Positions 53,954 to 61,935 of a stretch of 64,000 nucleotides of DNA are shown here, piece by piece. The notes under the pieces are model-generated. The model made no database searches and was not told the DNA's origin. It was given only the letters and a program-made list of their open reading frames with translations. The stretch comes from Trinickia violacea (GTDB taxonomy: Bacteria; Pseudomonadota; Gammaproteobacteria; Burkholderiales; Burkholderiaceae): assembly GCF_005280735.1 (NCBI RefSeq), contig NZ_CP040077.1, positions 1,240,001 through 1,304,000 on the forward strand, written 5' to 3'. The position numbers and the translations under genes were made by a program. Position 1 is the stretch's first letter; the number at the start of each line of letters is the position of its first letter.

Positions 53954-54445
53954 ATGAGACACATTATTTCCGTCCTGCTGGAAAACGAACCGGGCGCGTT
54001 ATCGCGCGTCGTCGGGCTCTTTTCGGCACGCGGCTACAACATCGAAACCTTGACGGTGGCGCCGACCGAAGACCATTCGCTGTCGCGTCTGACCATCGTT
54101 TCCATTGGCTCCGACGACGTGATCGAACAGATCACGAAGCATCTGAACCGCCTGATCGAGGTGGTGAAAGTGGTCGACCTGACCGAGGGCGCCCACATCG
54201 AACGCGAGCTGATGCTGATCAAGGTGAGAGCGGTCGGCAAGGAGCGTGAAGAGATGAAACGGATGGCGGATATCTTCCGCGGACGTATCATCGATGTCAC
54301 CGAAAAAACCTACACGATCGAATTGACGGGCGCGAGCGACAAGCTCGATGCCTTCATCGAAGGGCTCGACGCCGCCGTGATTCTCGAAACGGTCCGCACG
54401 GGCAGCTCGGGGATCGGCCGCGGCGAACGTATTCTGAAGGTGTAA
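53954..54445 (+). CDS. ilvH: Acetolactate synthase small (regulatory) subunit
   Basis: A 163-residue regulatory subunit that gives valine feedback sensitivity. N-terminal ACT domain: HIISVLLENEPGALSRVVGLFSARGYNIETL, then APTEDHSLSRLTIVS. C-terminal domain with RELMLIKVRA and FRGRIIDVTEKTYTIELTGASDKLDAFIEGL. ATG 53954; length normal. 112 bp after ilvB and 102 bp before ilvC; no strong hairpin in either gap, so one transcript is likely. Confidence 0.97.
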   Translation: MRHIISVLLENEPGALSRVVGLFSARGYNIETLTVAPTEDHSLSRLTIVSIGSDDVIEQITKHLNRLIEVVKVVDLTEGAHIERELMLIKVRAVGKEREEMKRMADIFRGRIIDVTEKTYTIELTGASDKLDAFIEGLDAAVILETVRTGSSGIGRGERILKV

Positions 54446-54547
54446 CGCCGCTTCGGTCGCGCGCCGGGCGAGAGGCCACCACGCCACGCCAACCCGGCGC
54501 AACCACGCAACGCATTTGAATTTCACTGATTACGCGAAGGAACAGAC

Positions 54548-55564
54548 ATGAAAGTTTTCTACGATAAAGACGCCGACCTCTCCCTCATCAAAGGCAAGCA
54601 GGTCACGATCATCGGCTACGGCTCGCAAGGCCATGCGCACGCGCTGAACCTGAAGGACAGCGGCGTGAATGTGACGGTCGGTCTGCGCAAGGGCGGCGCG
54701 TCGTGGAGCAAGGCCGAGAACGCGGGCCTCGCCGTGAAGGAAGTGGCGGAAGCGGTGAAGGGCGCCGACGTCGTCATGATGCTTCTGCCCGACGAGCAGA
54801 TCGCCGAGGTCTACGCGAAGGAAGTGCACGCCAACATCAAGCAGAACGCCGCGCTCGCTTTCGCGCACGGCTTCAACGTCCACTACGGCCAAGTGATTCC
54901 GCGTGCCGATCTGGACGTGATCATGATCGCGCCGAAGGCGCCGGGCCACACCGTGCGCGGCACGTACTCGCAAGGCGGCGGCGTGCCGCACCTGATCGCG
55001 GTCGCGCAAGACAAGTCGGGCGCGGCGCGCGACATCGCGCTGTCGTACGCAGCGGCTAACGGCGGCGGCCGTGCCGGCATCATCGAAACGAACTTCCGCG
55101 AAGAAACCGAAACCGACCTGTTCGGCGAGCAAGCCGTGCTGTGCGGCGGCACGGTCGAGCTGATCAAGGCCGGCTTCGAAACGCTGGTGGAAGCGGGCTA
55201 CGCGCCGGAAATGGCGTACTTCGAGTGCCTGCACGAGCTGAAGCTGATCGTCGACCTGATCTACGAAGGCGGCATCGCGAACATGAACTACTCGATCTCG
55301 AACAACGCCGAATACGGCGAGTACGTGACGGGTCCGCGCGTCATCACCGACGAAACGAAGAAGGTGATGAAGGACGTCCTCAAGGACATCCAGACGGGCG
55401 AGTACGCGAAGAGCTTCATCATCGAAAACCGCGCCGGCGCGCCGACGCTGCAATCGCGCCGCCGCCTGACGGCCGAGCACCAGATCGAGCAAGTCGGCTC
55501 GAAGCTGCGCGCGATGATGCCGTGGATCGCGAAGAACAAGCTCGTCGATCAGTCGAAGAACTAA
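54548..55564 (+). CDS. ilvC: Ketol-acid reductoisomerase
   Basis: A 338-residue class I enzyme that isomerises and reduces acetolactate with NADPH and Mg2+. Rossmann site: VTIIGYGSQGHAHALNLKDSGVNV; catalytic region with APKAPGHTVRGTYSQGGGVPHLIAV and EVETDLFGEQAVLCGG-type metal ligands (seen as ETETDLFGEQAVLCGG), then ELKLIVDLIYEGGIANMNYSISNNAEYGEY. An AAGGA site precedes ATG 54548 at good spacing. A strong terminator follows. Confidence 0.98.
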   Translation: MKVFYDKDADLSLIKGKQVTIIGYGSQGHAHALNLKDSGVNVTVGLRKGGASWSKAENAGLAVKEVAEAVKGADVVMMLLPDEQIAEVYAKEVHANIKQNAALAFAHGFNVHYGQVIPRADLDVIMIAPKAPGHTVRGTYSQGGGVPHLIAVAQDKSGAARDIALSYAAANGGGRAGIIETNFREETETDLFGEQAVLCGGTVELIKAGFETLVEAGYAPEMAYFECLHELKLIVDLIYEGGIANMNYSISNNAEYGEYVTGPRVITDETKKVMKDVLKDIQTGEYAKSFIIENRAGAPTLQSRRRLTAEHQIEQVGSKLRAMMPWIAKNKLVDQSKN

Positions 55565-55613
55565 ATCGCGATGCTTTGCCGCAGCCGGTGCGAAACGCGT
55601 GCCGGTTGCACCA

Positions 55614-55651
55614 AAAAGCCGTCCGGAGTCGCCGTGCGCCGGACGGCTTTT
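55614..55651 (+). terminator. Intrinsic terminator after ilvC
   Basis: AAAAGCCGTCCGG (55614-55626) and CCGGACGGCTTTT (55639-55651) form a 13-bp stem ending in Ts, with a 12-base loop. Lies 50 bp after the ilvC stop and before psd. Confidence 0.9.
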
Positions 55652-55688
55652 GCTATGCTACGGTTTTACAAAAAGACTGAATCAATCC

Positions 55689-56327
55689 ATGAATTACCCT
55701 CACCCGATCATCGCGCGCGAAGGCTGGCCTTTTATTGCGATTGCTGCCGTCGTTGCGTTGCTGATCCATGCCGTCGCGGGGTTCGGCTTTGCGTGGCCGT
55801 TCTGGCTGCTGCTGATTTTCGTCGTCCAGTTTTTCCGCGATCCGGCGCGTCCGATCCCGACGCAGGCGAACGCCGTGCTGTGTCCCGCCGACGGGCGTAT
55901 CGTCGCGGTCGAAACCACGCACGATCCTTACGCCAATCGCGAAGCGCTGAAGATCAGCGTGTTCATGAACGTCTTCAACGTCCACTCGCAGCGCTCGCCG
56001 GTGGATGGCGCGATCTCGAAGGTCGAATATTTCCCCGGCGCGTACTTGAACGCCGCCATCGACAAAGCCTCGCTCGAAAACGAGCGCAACGCGGTCGTGA
56101 TCCAGACCGCAGGCGGCCAGACGGTGACCTCGGTGCAGATCGCCGGCCTCATCGCGCGACGCATTCTCTGCTACGTGCGCGCCGGCGAGCCGCTGACGCG
56201 CGGCCAGCGCTACGGCTTCATCCGGTTCGGCTCGCGTGTCGATGTGTATTTGCCGGTGGGCAGCCGTCCGCGCGTCTCGATTGGCGAGAAGGTCTCCGCG
56301 TCGTCGACGATTCTCGCTGAACTCTAA
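55689..56327 (+). CDS. psd: Phosphatidylserine decarboxylase proenzyme
   Basis: A 212-residue short-type PSD, which converts phosphatidylserine to phosphatidylethanolamine at the inner membrane. Two N-terminal helices (about residues 13-48), then VVQFFRDPARPIP, VLCPADGRIVAVE, FMNVFNVHSQRSPVDG and the self-cleavage site RFGSRVDVYLP (Gly181-Ser182), which generates the pyruvoyl cofactor. The short form differs from E. coli (322 aa). ATG 55689; pssA follows 20 bp later, a logical pair since PssA makes the substrate. Confidence 0.95.
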   Translation: MNYPHPIIAREGWPFIAIAAVVALLIHAVAGFGFAWPFWLLLIFVVQFFRDPARPIPTQANAVLCPADGRIVAVETTHDPYANREALKISVFMNVFNVHSQRSPVDGAISKVEYFPGAYLNAAIDKASLENERNAVVIQTAGGQTVTSVQIAGLIARRILCYVRAGEPLTRGQRYGFIRFGSRVDVYLPVGSRPRVSIGEKVSASSTILAEL

Positions 56328-56347
56328 GGCGGCACAAGGAGGTATCG

Positions 56348-57220
56348 ATGGCCGCACTCAAACCGCGCCGCCCCCGGACCAACGGCACGCACTTGCCGCG
56401 GCCGTTTCGCCGCAACAAGGCGCTGGCCGCGGAGCCGGCGCCGATCGACAGCCGCCGCGCGCAACGCCAGCAGTTCCTGCGCAAGCGCGGGATCTATCTG
56501 CTGCCCAACGCATTCACCACCGCAGCGCTGTTCTGCGGTTTCTTCGCGGTCGTGCAGGCGATGAACGTGCGCTTCGAGATCGCGGCGATCGCGATCTTCG
56601 TCGCGATGGTGCTCGACGGGATGGACGGCCGCGTCGCGCGCATGACGCACACGCAAAGCGCGTTCGGCGAGCAGTTCGACAGCCTGTCGGACATGGTGTC
56701 GTTCGGCGTGGCGCCGGCGCTCGTGATGTACGAATGGGTGCTGAAGGATCTGGGCCGCTGGGGCTGGCTCGCGGCGTTCGTCTACTGTTCGGGGGCGGCG
56801 CTGCGTCTCGCGCGCTTCAACACGAACATCGGCGTCGTCGACAAGCGCTTTTTCCAGGGGCTGCCGAGCCCGGCCGCGGCGGCGCTGATCGCGGGCTTCG
56901 TCTGGCTCGCGACGGATAACCGCGTGCCGGTCAAGCTGGTATGGCTGCCGTGGGTGGCGTTCGCACTGACCGTGTACGCCGGCGTGACGATGGTGTCGAA
57001 TGCGCCGTTCTACAGCGGCAAGGCGCTCGACGTGCGGCATCGCGTGCCGTTCGCTGCGATTCTCTTGGTCGTCGTGGCGTTCGTGTTGGTGTCGTCCGAT
57101 CCGCCGCTCATGCTGTTTGGCCTTTTCGTGCTGTATGGCTTTTCGGGGTACGCTTTCTGGGCGTATATGACGATTCGGGGCAGGGAGAATCCGGCGAGGT
57201 CTTCGCCGCACGATCACTGA
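56348..57220 (+). CDS. pssA: CDP-diacylglycerol-serine O-phosphatidyltransferase
   Basis: A 290-residue membrane enzyme that makes phosphatidylserine. It belongs to the CDP-alcohol phosphatidyltransferase family, with the signature beginning at Asp90 (DGMDGRVAR) and ending at Asp115 (FDSLSD); spacing follows DGxxAR-x8-Gx3Dx3D. About seven helices. The N-terminal 45 residues are basic. It sits 20 bp after psd; the two form the phosphatidylethanolamine branch. A strong terminator follows at 57253-57281. Confidence 0.95.
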   Translation: MAALKPRRPRTNGTHLPRPFRRNKALAAEPAPIDSRRAQRQQFLRKRGIYLLPNAFTTAALFCGFFAVVQAMNVRFEIAAIAIFVAMVLDGMDGRVARMTHTQSAFGEQFDSLSDMVSFGVAPALVMYEWVLKDLGRWGWLAAFVYCSGAALRLARFNTNIGVVDKRFFQGLPSPAAAALIAGFVWLATDNRVPVKLVWLPWVAFALTVYAGVTMVSNAPFYSGKALDVRHRVPFAAILLVVVAFVLVSSDPPLMLFGLFVLYGFSGYAFWAYMTIRGRENPARSSPHDH

Positions 57221-57252
57221 TCCGGCACGATCCGGCCTACGCGGGGTTTTCG

Positions 57253-57281
57253 AAAACGGCAGCCTGATTGGCTGCCGTTTT
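57253..57281 (+). terminator. Intrinsic terminator after pssA
   Basis: AAAACGGCAGCC and GGCTGCCGTTTT form a 12-bp perfect stem with TGATT loop, followed by TG and more Ts. Separates psd-pssA from the leuA leader. Confidence 0.93.
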
Positions 57282-57301
57282 TGTTTTGCCGCTCGGGGTG
57301 G

Positions 57302-57427
57302 CCGACCGGCTGGCGGTTCCCGGGAGCGCCAGCCGACGGAAGGCCGCCCCAGGGATGGCCGGCCCCGGGCTCGCCGGCCGACGGATGGCCGCCCCCGGGA
57401 TCGCCCGCCGACGGATGGCCGCCCCAC
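57302..57427. repeat. GC-rich degenerate tandem repeat
   Basis: Several imperfect units of about 30 bp built on GCCGACGGATGGCCGCCCC and CCCGGGATCGCCC lie between the pssA terminator and the leuA promoter. The last two units share an identical GCCGACGGATGGCCGCCCC core. No coding role is evident on either strand. Confidence 0.65.
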
Positions 57428-57431
57428 CCAT

Positions 57432-57460
57432 TTGCACGATTATCCGAATGCCGCTATAGT
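57432..57460 (+). promoter_or_regulatory. leuA leader promoter
   Basis: TTGCAC (57432-57437), 17-bp spacer and TATAGT (57455-57460) form a good sigma-70 promoter. The predicted start is 57466-57468, that is at or one to two bases before the ATG of the leucine-rich leader ORF. Confidence 0.7.
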
Positions 57461-57467
57461 CACCGGC

Positions 57468-57551
57468 ATGGCAACTTTCACGTTCCCCCTCCTTTCCCTT
57501 CTAGCCGGTGCGCCGCTACGCGCGCTAGCTCTAGCGCGCCTGCCGCGCTGA
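57468..57551 (+). CDS. leuL: Leucine-rich leader peptide of leuA (27 aa)
   Basis: ATG 57468 to TGA 57549-57551, 27 codons. It contains eight leucines: CTC CTT, then CTT CTA, then three more CTA and a CTG. CTA is otherwise rare in this GC-rich DNA, so the four copies look selected as sensors of charged tRNA(Leu). It is 112 bp upstream of leuA, the standard place for a transcription or translation attenuation leader. The -10 box lies so close that the mRNA would be nearly leaderless, with no Shine-Dalgarno before the ATG. The symbol follows enterobacterial leuL usage; homology is by function, not sequence. Confidence 0.75.
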   Translation: MATFTFPLLSLLAGAPLRALALARLPR

Positions 57552-57647
57552 TCGTTTCCGCCCTCCGTTTGCCTCGTTCGTTGTTTGGCGTCGCCTGCGG
57601 TGGCGCAAACACCTGAATTCCGTTTTGTATCCAATCGAATGAACGAG
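57520..57647 (+). promoter_or_regulatory. Candidate leuA attenuation structures
   Basis: Hairpin A: 57520-57527 with 57532-57539 (8 bp, GC-rich) inside the leader ORF and covering two CTA codons, so a stalled ribosome would melt it. Hairpin B: 57582-57595 with 57599-57611 (13 pairs, one bulge, three-base loop) after the leader stop; only a weak TTTTG tract follows 11 bases later. A long-range stem CTCGTTC (57573-57579) with GAACGAG (57641-57647) would enclose hairpin B and end just before the leuA GGAG site. The mechanism is unresolved. Confidence 0.45.
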
Positions 57648-57663
57648 TCCCCGGAGACCTGAA

Positions 57664-59208
57664 ATGGCAGACAAGCTGATTATTTTCGACACGACGTTGC
57701 GCGACGGCGAGCAATCGCCTGGAGCGTCGATGACGAAAGAAGAGAAGATCCGCATCGCGAAGCAATTGGAGCGGATGCGCGTCGACGTGATCGAAGCGGG
57801 CTTCGCGGCTAGCTCGAACGGCGATTTCGACGCGATCAACACGATTGCGTCGATCATCAAGGAAAGCACGGTCTGCTCGCTTGCCCGCGCAAACGACAAA
57901 GACATTCAACGCGCCGCCGATGCCCTGCGCCCCGCCGAGCGCTTCCGGATTCATACGTTCATCGCGACGTCGCCGCTGCATATGGAAAAGAAGCTGCGGA
58001 TGACGCCCGAGCAGGTCTACGAGCAGGCGCGCTTGGCTGTCCGCTTCGCGCGCAAGTTCACCGATGACGTCGAGTTCTCGCCGGAAGACGGCAGCCGTTC
58101 CGAGATGGACTTCCTGTGCCGCGTGCTGGAAGCGGTGATCGACGAAGGCGCGACGACGATCAACATCGCCGACACCGTCGGCTATGGCGTGCCCGAGCTG
58201 TACGGCAATCTCGTGAAGACGCTGCGCGAGCGCATCCCGAACTCGCACAAGGCCGTGTTCTCCGTGCATTGCCACAACGATCTCGGCATGGCGGTCGCGA
58301 ACTCGCTCGCGGGTGTGCAGATCGGCGGCGCGCGCCAGGTCGAGTGCACGATCAACGGTCTCGGCGAGCGCGCGGGCAACACGTCGCTCGAAGAAATCGT
58401 GATGGCCGTGAAGACCCGCAAGGACTACTTTGGCCTCGATCTCGGCATCGACACGACGCAGATCGTGCCGGCATCGAAGCTCGTGTCGCAGATCACCGGC
58501 TTCGTGGTGCAGCCGAACAAGGCAGTGGTCGGCGCCAATGCTTTTGCGCACGCGTCGGGCATCCACCAGGACGGCGTGCTCAAGGCGCGCGACACCTACG
58601 AAATCATGCGCGCGGAAGACGTGGGCTGGACCGCGAACAAGATCGTGCTCGGCAAGCTGTCGGGCCGCAACGCGTTCAAGCAGCGTCTGCAGGAGTTGAG
58701 CATCACGCTCGATAGCGAAGGCGAACTGAACGCCGCGTTTGCGCGCTTCAAGGAACTGGCCGACCGCAAGGCGGAAATTTTCGACGAAGACATTATCGCG
58801 ATCGTCACCGAGGAATCGGCACAGGCGCAAGAGCGCGAGCACTACAAGTTCGTGGCGCTTCAGCAGCACTCGGAGACCGGCGAGCGGCCGCACGCGCGCG
58901 TCGTCTTTTCGGTCGACGGCAAGGAGACGACCGGCGAGGCGAACGGCAACGGGCCGGTCGATGCGACGCTCAATGCGATCGAGAGCGAAGTCGGCAGCGG
59001 CTCCGAGCTGCTGCTGTATTCGGTGAATGCGATCACGACCGGCACTCAGGCGCAGGGCGAAGTGACGGTGCGTCTGTCAAAGAGCGGGCGCATCGTGAAC
59101 GGCGTCGGCACCGATCCGGATATCGTCGCCGCGTCGGCGAAGGCGTATATCTCGGCGCTGAACAAGCTGTACTCGAATGCGGACAAGCTGAACCCGCAGC
59201 GTTCCTGA
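57664..59208 (+). CDS. leuA: 2-isopropylmalate synthase
   Basis: A 514-residue first enzyme of leucine synthesis, joining 2-ketoisovalerate and acetyl-CoA. The HMGL-like TIM barrel begins IFDTTLRDGEQSPGASM; the metal motif HCHNDLGMAVANS follows in the middle, then NGLGERAGNTSLEEIVM. The C-terminal LeuA dimer (allosteric) domain (about 390-510) suggests leucine feedback. GGAG 9 bases before ATG 57664. Its leader ORF and hairpins imply leucine-dependent control. The gene is followed by a bidirectional terminator. Confidence 0.97.
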   Translation: MADKLIIFDTTLRDGEQSPGASMTKEEKIRIAKQLERMRVDVIEAGFAASSNGDFDAINTIASIIKESTVCSLARANDKDIQRAADALRPAERFRIHTFIATSPLHMEKKLRMTPEQVYEQARLAVRFARKFTDDVEFSPEDGSRSEMDFLCRVLEAVIDEGATTINIADTVGYGVPELYGNLVKTLRERIPNSHKAVFSVHCHNDLGMAVANSLAGVQIGGARQVECTINGLGERAGNTSLEEIVMAVKTRKDYFGLDLGIDTTQIVPASKLVSQITGFVVQPNKAVVGANAFAHASGIHQDGVLKARDTYEIMRAEDVGWTANKIVLGKLSGRNAFKQRLQELSITLDSEGELNAAFARFKELADRKAEIFDEDIIAIVTEESAQAQEREHYKFVALQQHSETGERPHARVVFSVDGKETTGEANGNGPVDATLNAIESEVGSGSELLLYSVNAITTGTQAQGEVTVRLSKSGRIVNGVGTDPDIVAASAKAYISALNKLYSNADKLNPQRS

Positions 59209-59300
59209 TCGGCCGGGGGCGGTGTTGCCAGCCTCGCCGCCTCGATTTCCAGCCGTGCTAGAGCCTGTCCCGCTATTAGCGGGAACAGGCCCCAGAAAGC

Positions 59301-59333
59301 AACCCCCGCGCTCCGCAAGGCCGCGGGGGTTTT
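59301..59333. terminator. Bidirectional terminator between leuA and sulP
   Basis: AACCCCCGCG (59301-59310) and CGCGGGGGTT (59322-59331) form a 10-bp stem; TTTT ends the plus strand side. A second inverted repeat, GCCTGT-CCCGC / GCGGG-A-ACAGGC, lies just before it at about 59263-59290. Converging genes leuA and sulP share it. Confidence 0.88.
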
Positions 59334-59355
59334 CACATGCGGGCGTCGAGGCGAA

Positions 59356-60963
59356 CTACTCGGCTTCCGGCGAACGTCCGATCCAGACGCGCGGCCACCG
59401 CCGAGCCCACGCTCGCAAGGTCTCCTGCTGCGACATCGGCGGCCGCTGCCGGTAATCGACGACGATGCCGCGCCGCGGCGCTTCAGCGACAAAATCGTTG
59501 ATCAGCGCGCTGACGTCGTAATCGACGAAATCGGCGCGCGTCACATCGACGATCACGGTCGCGCCGTTGGGAATCTGCCGCAGGTAATGCTTGAGCGGCA
59601 CTTTGCCGAGGAACGACACGTCCTTGCGGAACGAGAGCAGGTAGTGGTCGTCATGCTGCGCGAGCATGATCGGGCTGCGCAGATTGCCGCCGATCGCCAT
59701 GAGCACGCTGCTGAGGAGGCCGAGCACGATGCCGCTCAGCAGGTCGGTGGCGAATACGCCGGCGAGCGTCACGATGAACGGCGCGAATGCGCAGAAGCCT
59801 TGCCGCGCGACGGAGACGAACAGCGACGGCTTCGCGAGCTTGGCGCCGGTCATGATGAGGATGGCGGCGAGGCTCGCGAGCGGGATCAGGTTGATGACGT
59901 CCGTCAGGGCGATCACGCTGACCGCCAGCAGCACGCCGTGGATCACCGCCGACAATCGGCTTTGCGCGCCGGCTTGCACATTGGCCGAGCTGCGGACGAT
60001 CACCGAGGTGATCGGCAGGCCGCCGAGCGCGCCGGCAATCAGGTTGCCGACGCCTTGCGCCTTGAGCTCGCGGTTGGGCGGCGCGGGCCGGCGCTCGGGG
60101 TCGATCTGCTCGACCGCTTCGAGGCTCAGCAGCGTTTCGAGGCTAGCGACGATCGCGAGCGTGATCGCGACGCGCCAGACGGCCGGATCGGCGAGCAGGG
60201 CGAAGTTCGGGCCGAAGTCCGGAAGCTGGAGCGCGCCTTGCAGCGCTGCGAACGACGCGAGCGAGGGCAGGGCGACGCGATGCTCGGCGGCGGGCGCGAA
60301 CGCCGGGGCGAAGGCGCCGAGCAGCAGCGTCGCGGCGATGCCGAGCAGCACCACGGCGAGCGGCCCCGGCATCAGGCGCACCAGCGCGAAGCGCCGGAGC
60401 GCCTGGGTCTCCCAGGCGAACAGCAATCCAATCGAGAGGAGCGTGAGGGCGCAAGCCCCAAGCGACACATGGCCGAACCATGTCGATACCGTGGCCGCGC
60501 CGTGAGCGGCGTGGCCGGCGGCTGAGCCTTCGTCGCCGATGCCGAACGCGACCGGCAGTTGCGTGACGATCAGGAGCAGGCCGATGGCGGCGAGCATGCC
60601 CTTGATGACGGGCGTCGGCACGTACGAGGCGAGCCGCCCGGCCTTCAGCATGCCGAAGACGAACTGGATCGCGCCCGACAGCAGCACCGCGAGCAGAAAC
60701 GTGGAGAAGCTGCCGAGCCGGGCGATGGCGTCGACGACGATCACGACGAGACCGGCCGCAGGGCCGCTCACGCTGAACCGTGACCCGCTCAGCAAGGCGA
60801 CGACGATGCCGCCGACGATGCCCGACAGCAGGCCGGCGAATGGCGCGACGCCGGATGCCTGGGCGATGCCGAGGCACAGCGGCAGCGAGACGAGAAACAC
60901 GACGGTGCCCGCGAACAGGTCGCGTGGGAACGAGGGTAGCCGCGAGGTTCGGTTATCTATCAT
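59356..60963 (-). CDS. SulP-family anion transporter with STAS domain
   Basis: A 535-residue secondary transporter. Its transmembrane part (about residues 10-400) has the SulP pattern PRDLFAGTVVFLVSLPLCLGIAQASGVAPFAGLLSGIVGGIVVALLSGSRFSVSGPAAGL. A C-terminal STAS domain (about 440-525) has VIVDVTRADFVDYDVSALINDF. Adjacent to a beta-carbonic anhydrase and close in style to BicA-type transporters, it may import bicarbonate rather than sulfate; that is inference. The start is ATG 60963 with GGAG at 9 bases; a TTG 15 bp upstream is less likely. Confidence 0.9.
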   Translation of the reverse strand: MIDNRTSRLPSFPRDLFAGTVVFLVSLPLCLGIAQASGVAPFAGLLSGIVGGIVVALLSGSRFSVSGPAAGLVVIVVDAIARLGSFSTFLLAVLLSGAIQFVFGMLKAGRLASYVPTPVIKGMLAAIGLLLIVTQLPVAFGIGDEGSAAGHAAHGAATVSTWFGHVSLGACALTLLSIGLLFAWETQALRRFALVRLMPGPLAVVLLGIAATLLLGAFAPAFAPAAEHRVALPSLASFAALQGALQLPDFGPNFALLADPAVWRVAITLAIVASLETLLSLEAVEQIDPERRPAPPNRELKAQGVGNLIAGALGGLPITSVIVRSSANVQAGAQSRLSAVIHGVLLAVSVIALTDVINLIPLASLAAILIMTGAKLAKPSLFVSVARQGFCAFAPFIVTLAGVFATDLLSGIVLGLLSSVLMAIGGNLRSPIMLAQHDDHYLLSFRKDVSFLGKVPLKHYLRQIPNGATVIVDVTRADFVDYDVSALINDFVAEAPRRGIVVDYRQRPPMSQQETLRAWARRWPRVWIGRSPEAE

Positions 60964-61060
60964 TGAGTAGGACTCCAAAATTTGCTAATAGGACTGCCGT
61001 GACGACTCACGGCGCATGCGCTACTTGATCAATCGGGCGGTTGGGCGGAACGGGGCGCGT

Positions 61061-61714
61061 CTAGGCCGCGACGCCGCTGCGGGCGCCTTCGCGCGAGACC
61101 GCGAGAGCCGGGCGGCAGTTGTCGTCGCCGTAGCCCGACGAGAGGACTTTGAGGCGTCCGTCGGCGAGCGAGAAGATCCACCCATGCACGAGCGGAGCCG
61201 GCTCGCCGTGGCGCACGATCGGATGAGCGCGCAGCTGGCGCACCTGCTCGAGCACGTTCAATTCGGCGAGGCGGTCGGCGCGGGCGCGATCGGACGGCTG
61301 CTGCGCGAGTTCCGCGTCATGGGTGCGGGCCAGTGCGCAAAGCGGCGCGATGCGGCGCGCGACGTGCGGCAGATCGGTCGACGGCGGCAGCAGCGCGGCC
61401 CGCACGCCGCCGCAGCCGTCGTGACCGCAGACGATGATGTGGCCCACTTTCAACACCCGCACGGCGTATTCGAGCACGCTCGCGCAGTTGTCGTCGTCGG
61501 GCACGAACAGGTTGGCGATGTTGCGATGGACGAACAGGTCGCCAGGCTCGCAATGGGTGATCGTTTCGGCGGGAACGCGGCTGTCGGAGCAGCCCAGCCA
61601 CAGCACATGAGGGCTCTGGCCCTGCGACAGCTCGTGAAAGAATCGCGGATCGCGAACGGCGGTTTCGTTCGCCCACGCGACATTGGCGACCAGCATGCGT
61701 TTGGGGCGTTGCAT
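61061..61714 (-). CDS. can: Beta-class carbonic anhydrase
   Basis: A 217-residue zinc enzyme that interconverts CO2 and bicarbonate. All catalytic positions match E. coli Can numbering: Cys42, Asp44 in CSDSR, His98 and Cys101 in HDGCGG. N-terminus is MQRPKRMLVANVAWANE. It lies 97 bp upstream of the SulP transporter on the same strand, forming a CO2/bicarbonate supply pair. ATG 61714. Upstream is the 42-bp repeat. Confidence 0.95.
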   Translation of the reverse strand: MQRPKRMLVANVAWANETAVRDPRFFHELSQGQSPHVLWLGCSDSRVPAETITHCEPGDLFVHRNIANLFVPDDDNCASVLEYAVRVLKVGHIIVCGHDGCGGVRAALLPPSTDLPHVARRIAPLCALARTHDAELAQQPSDRARADRLAELNVLEQVRQLRAHPIVRHGEPAPLVHGWIFSLADGRLKVLSSGYGDDNCRPALAVSREGARSGVAA

Positions 61715-61820
61715 CTTGCGAAGCTCCTTGGAAGTCGGGGACGTGTGATGGTCGATGCGAGCACCGCACGATGTGTGCGGCGATTGCCTGCTTACGAAAC
61801 GCTTTCTACAGGAAAGTTCC

Positions 61821-61904
61821 GATATCGCAAAGCAAACTACATTGCTATGCGATATCGATGCAGATATCGCAAAACAAACAGCATATCTATGCGAAATCGA
61901 CGCA
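61821..61904. repeat. Two tandem 42-bp repeats with nested inverted repeats
   Basis: Copy 1 61821-61862 and copy 2 61863-61904 differ at seven of 42 positions. Both are AT-rich in contrast to the flanks. GATATCGCA occurs at 61821 and 61863; its inverse TGCGATATC at 61848 and TGCGAAATC at 61890. Hence each copy is an inverted repeat, and the centre (61848-61871) is a perfect 9-bp palindromic pair with a 6-base spacer. It lies between the carbonic anhydrase 5' end and a lipoprotein gene's 3' end. Confidence 0.85.
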
Positions 61905-61935
61905 ATTCAGGCATCCAAGGAGTGGGTGATGCGTG

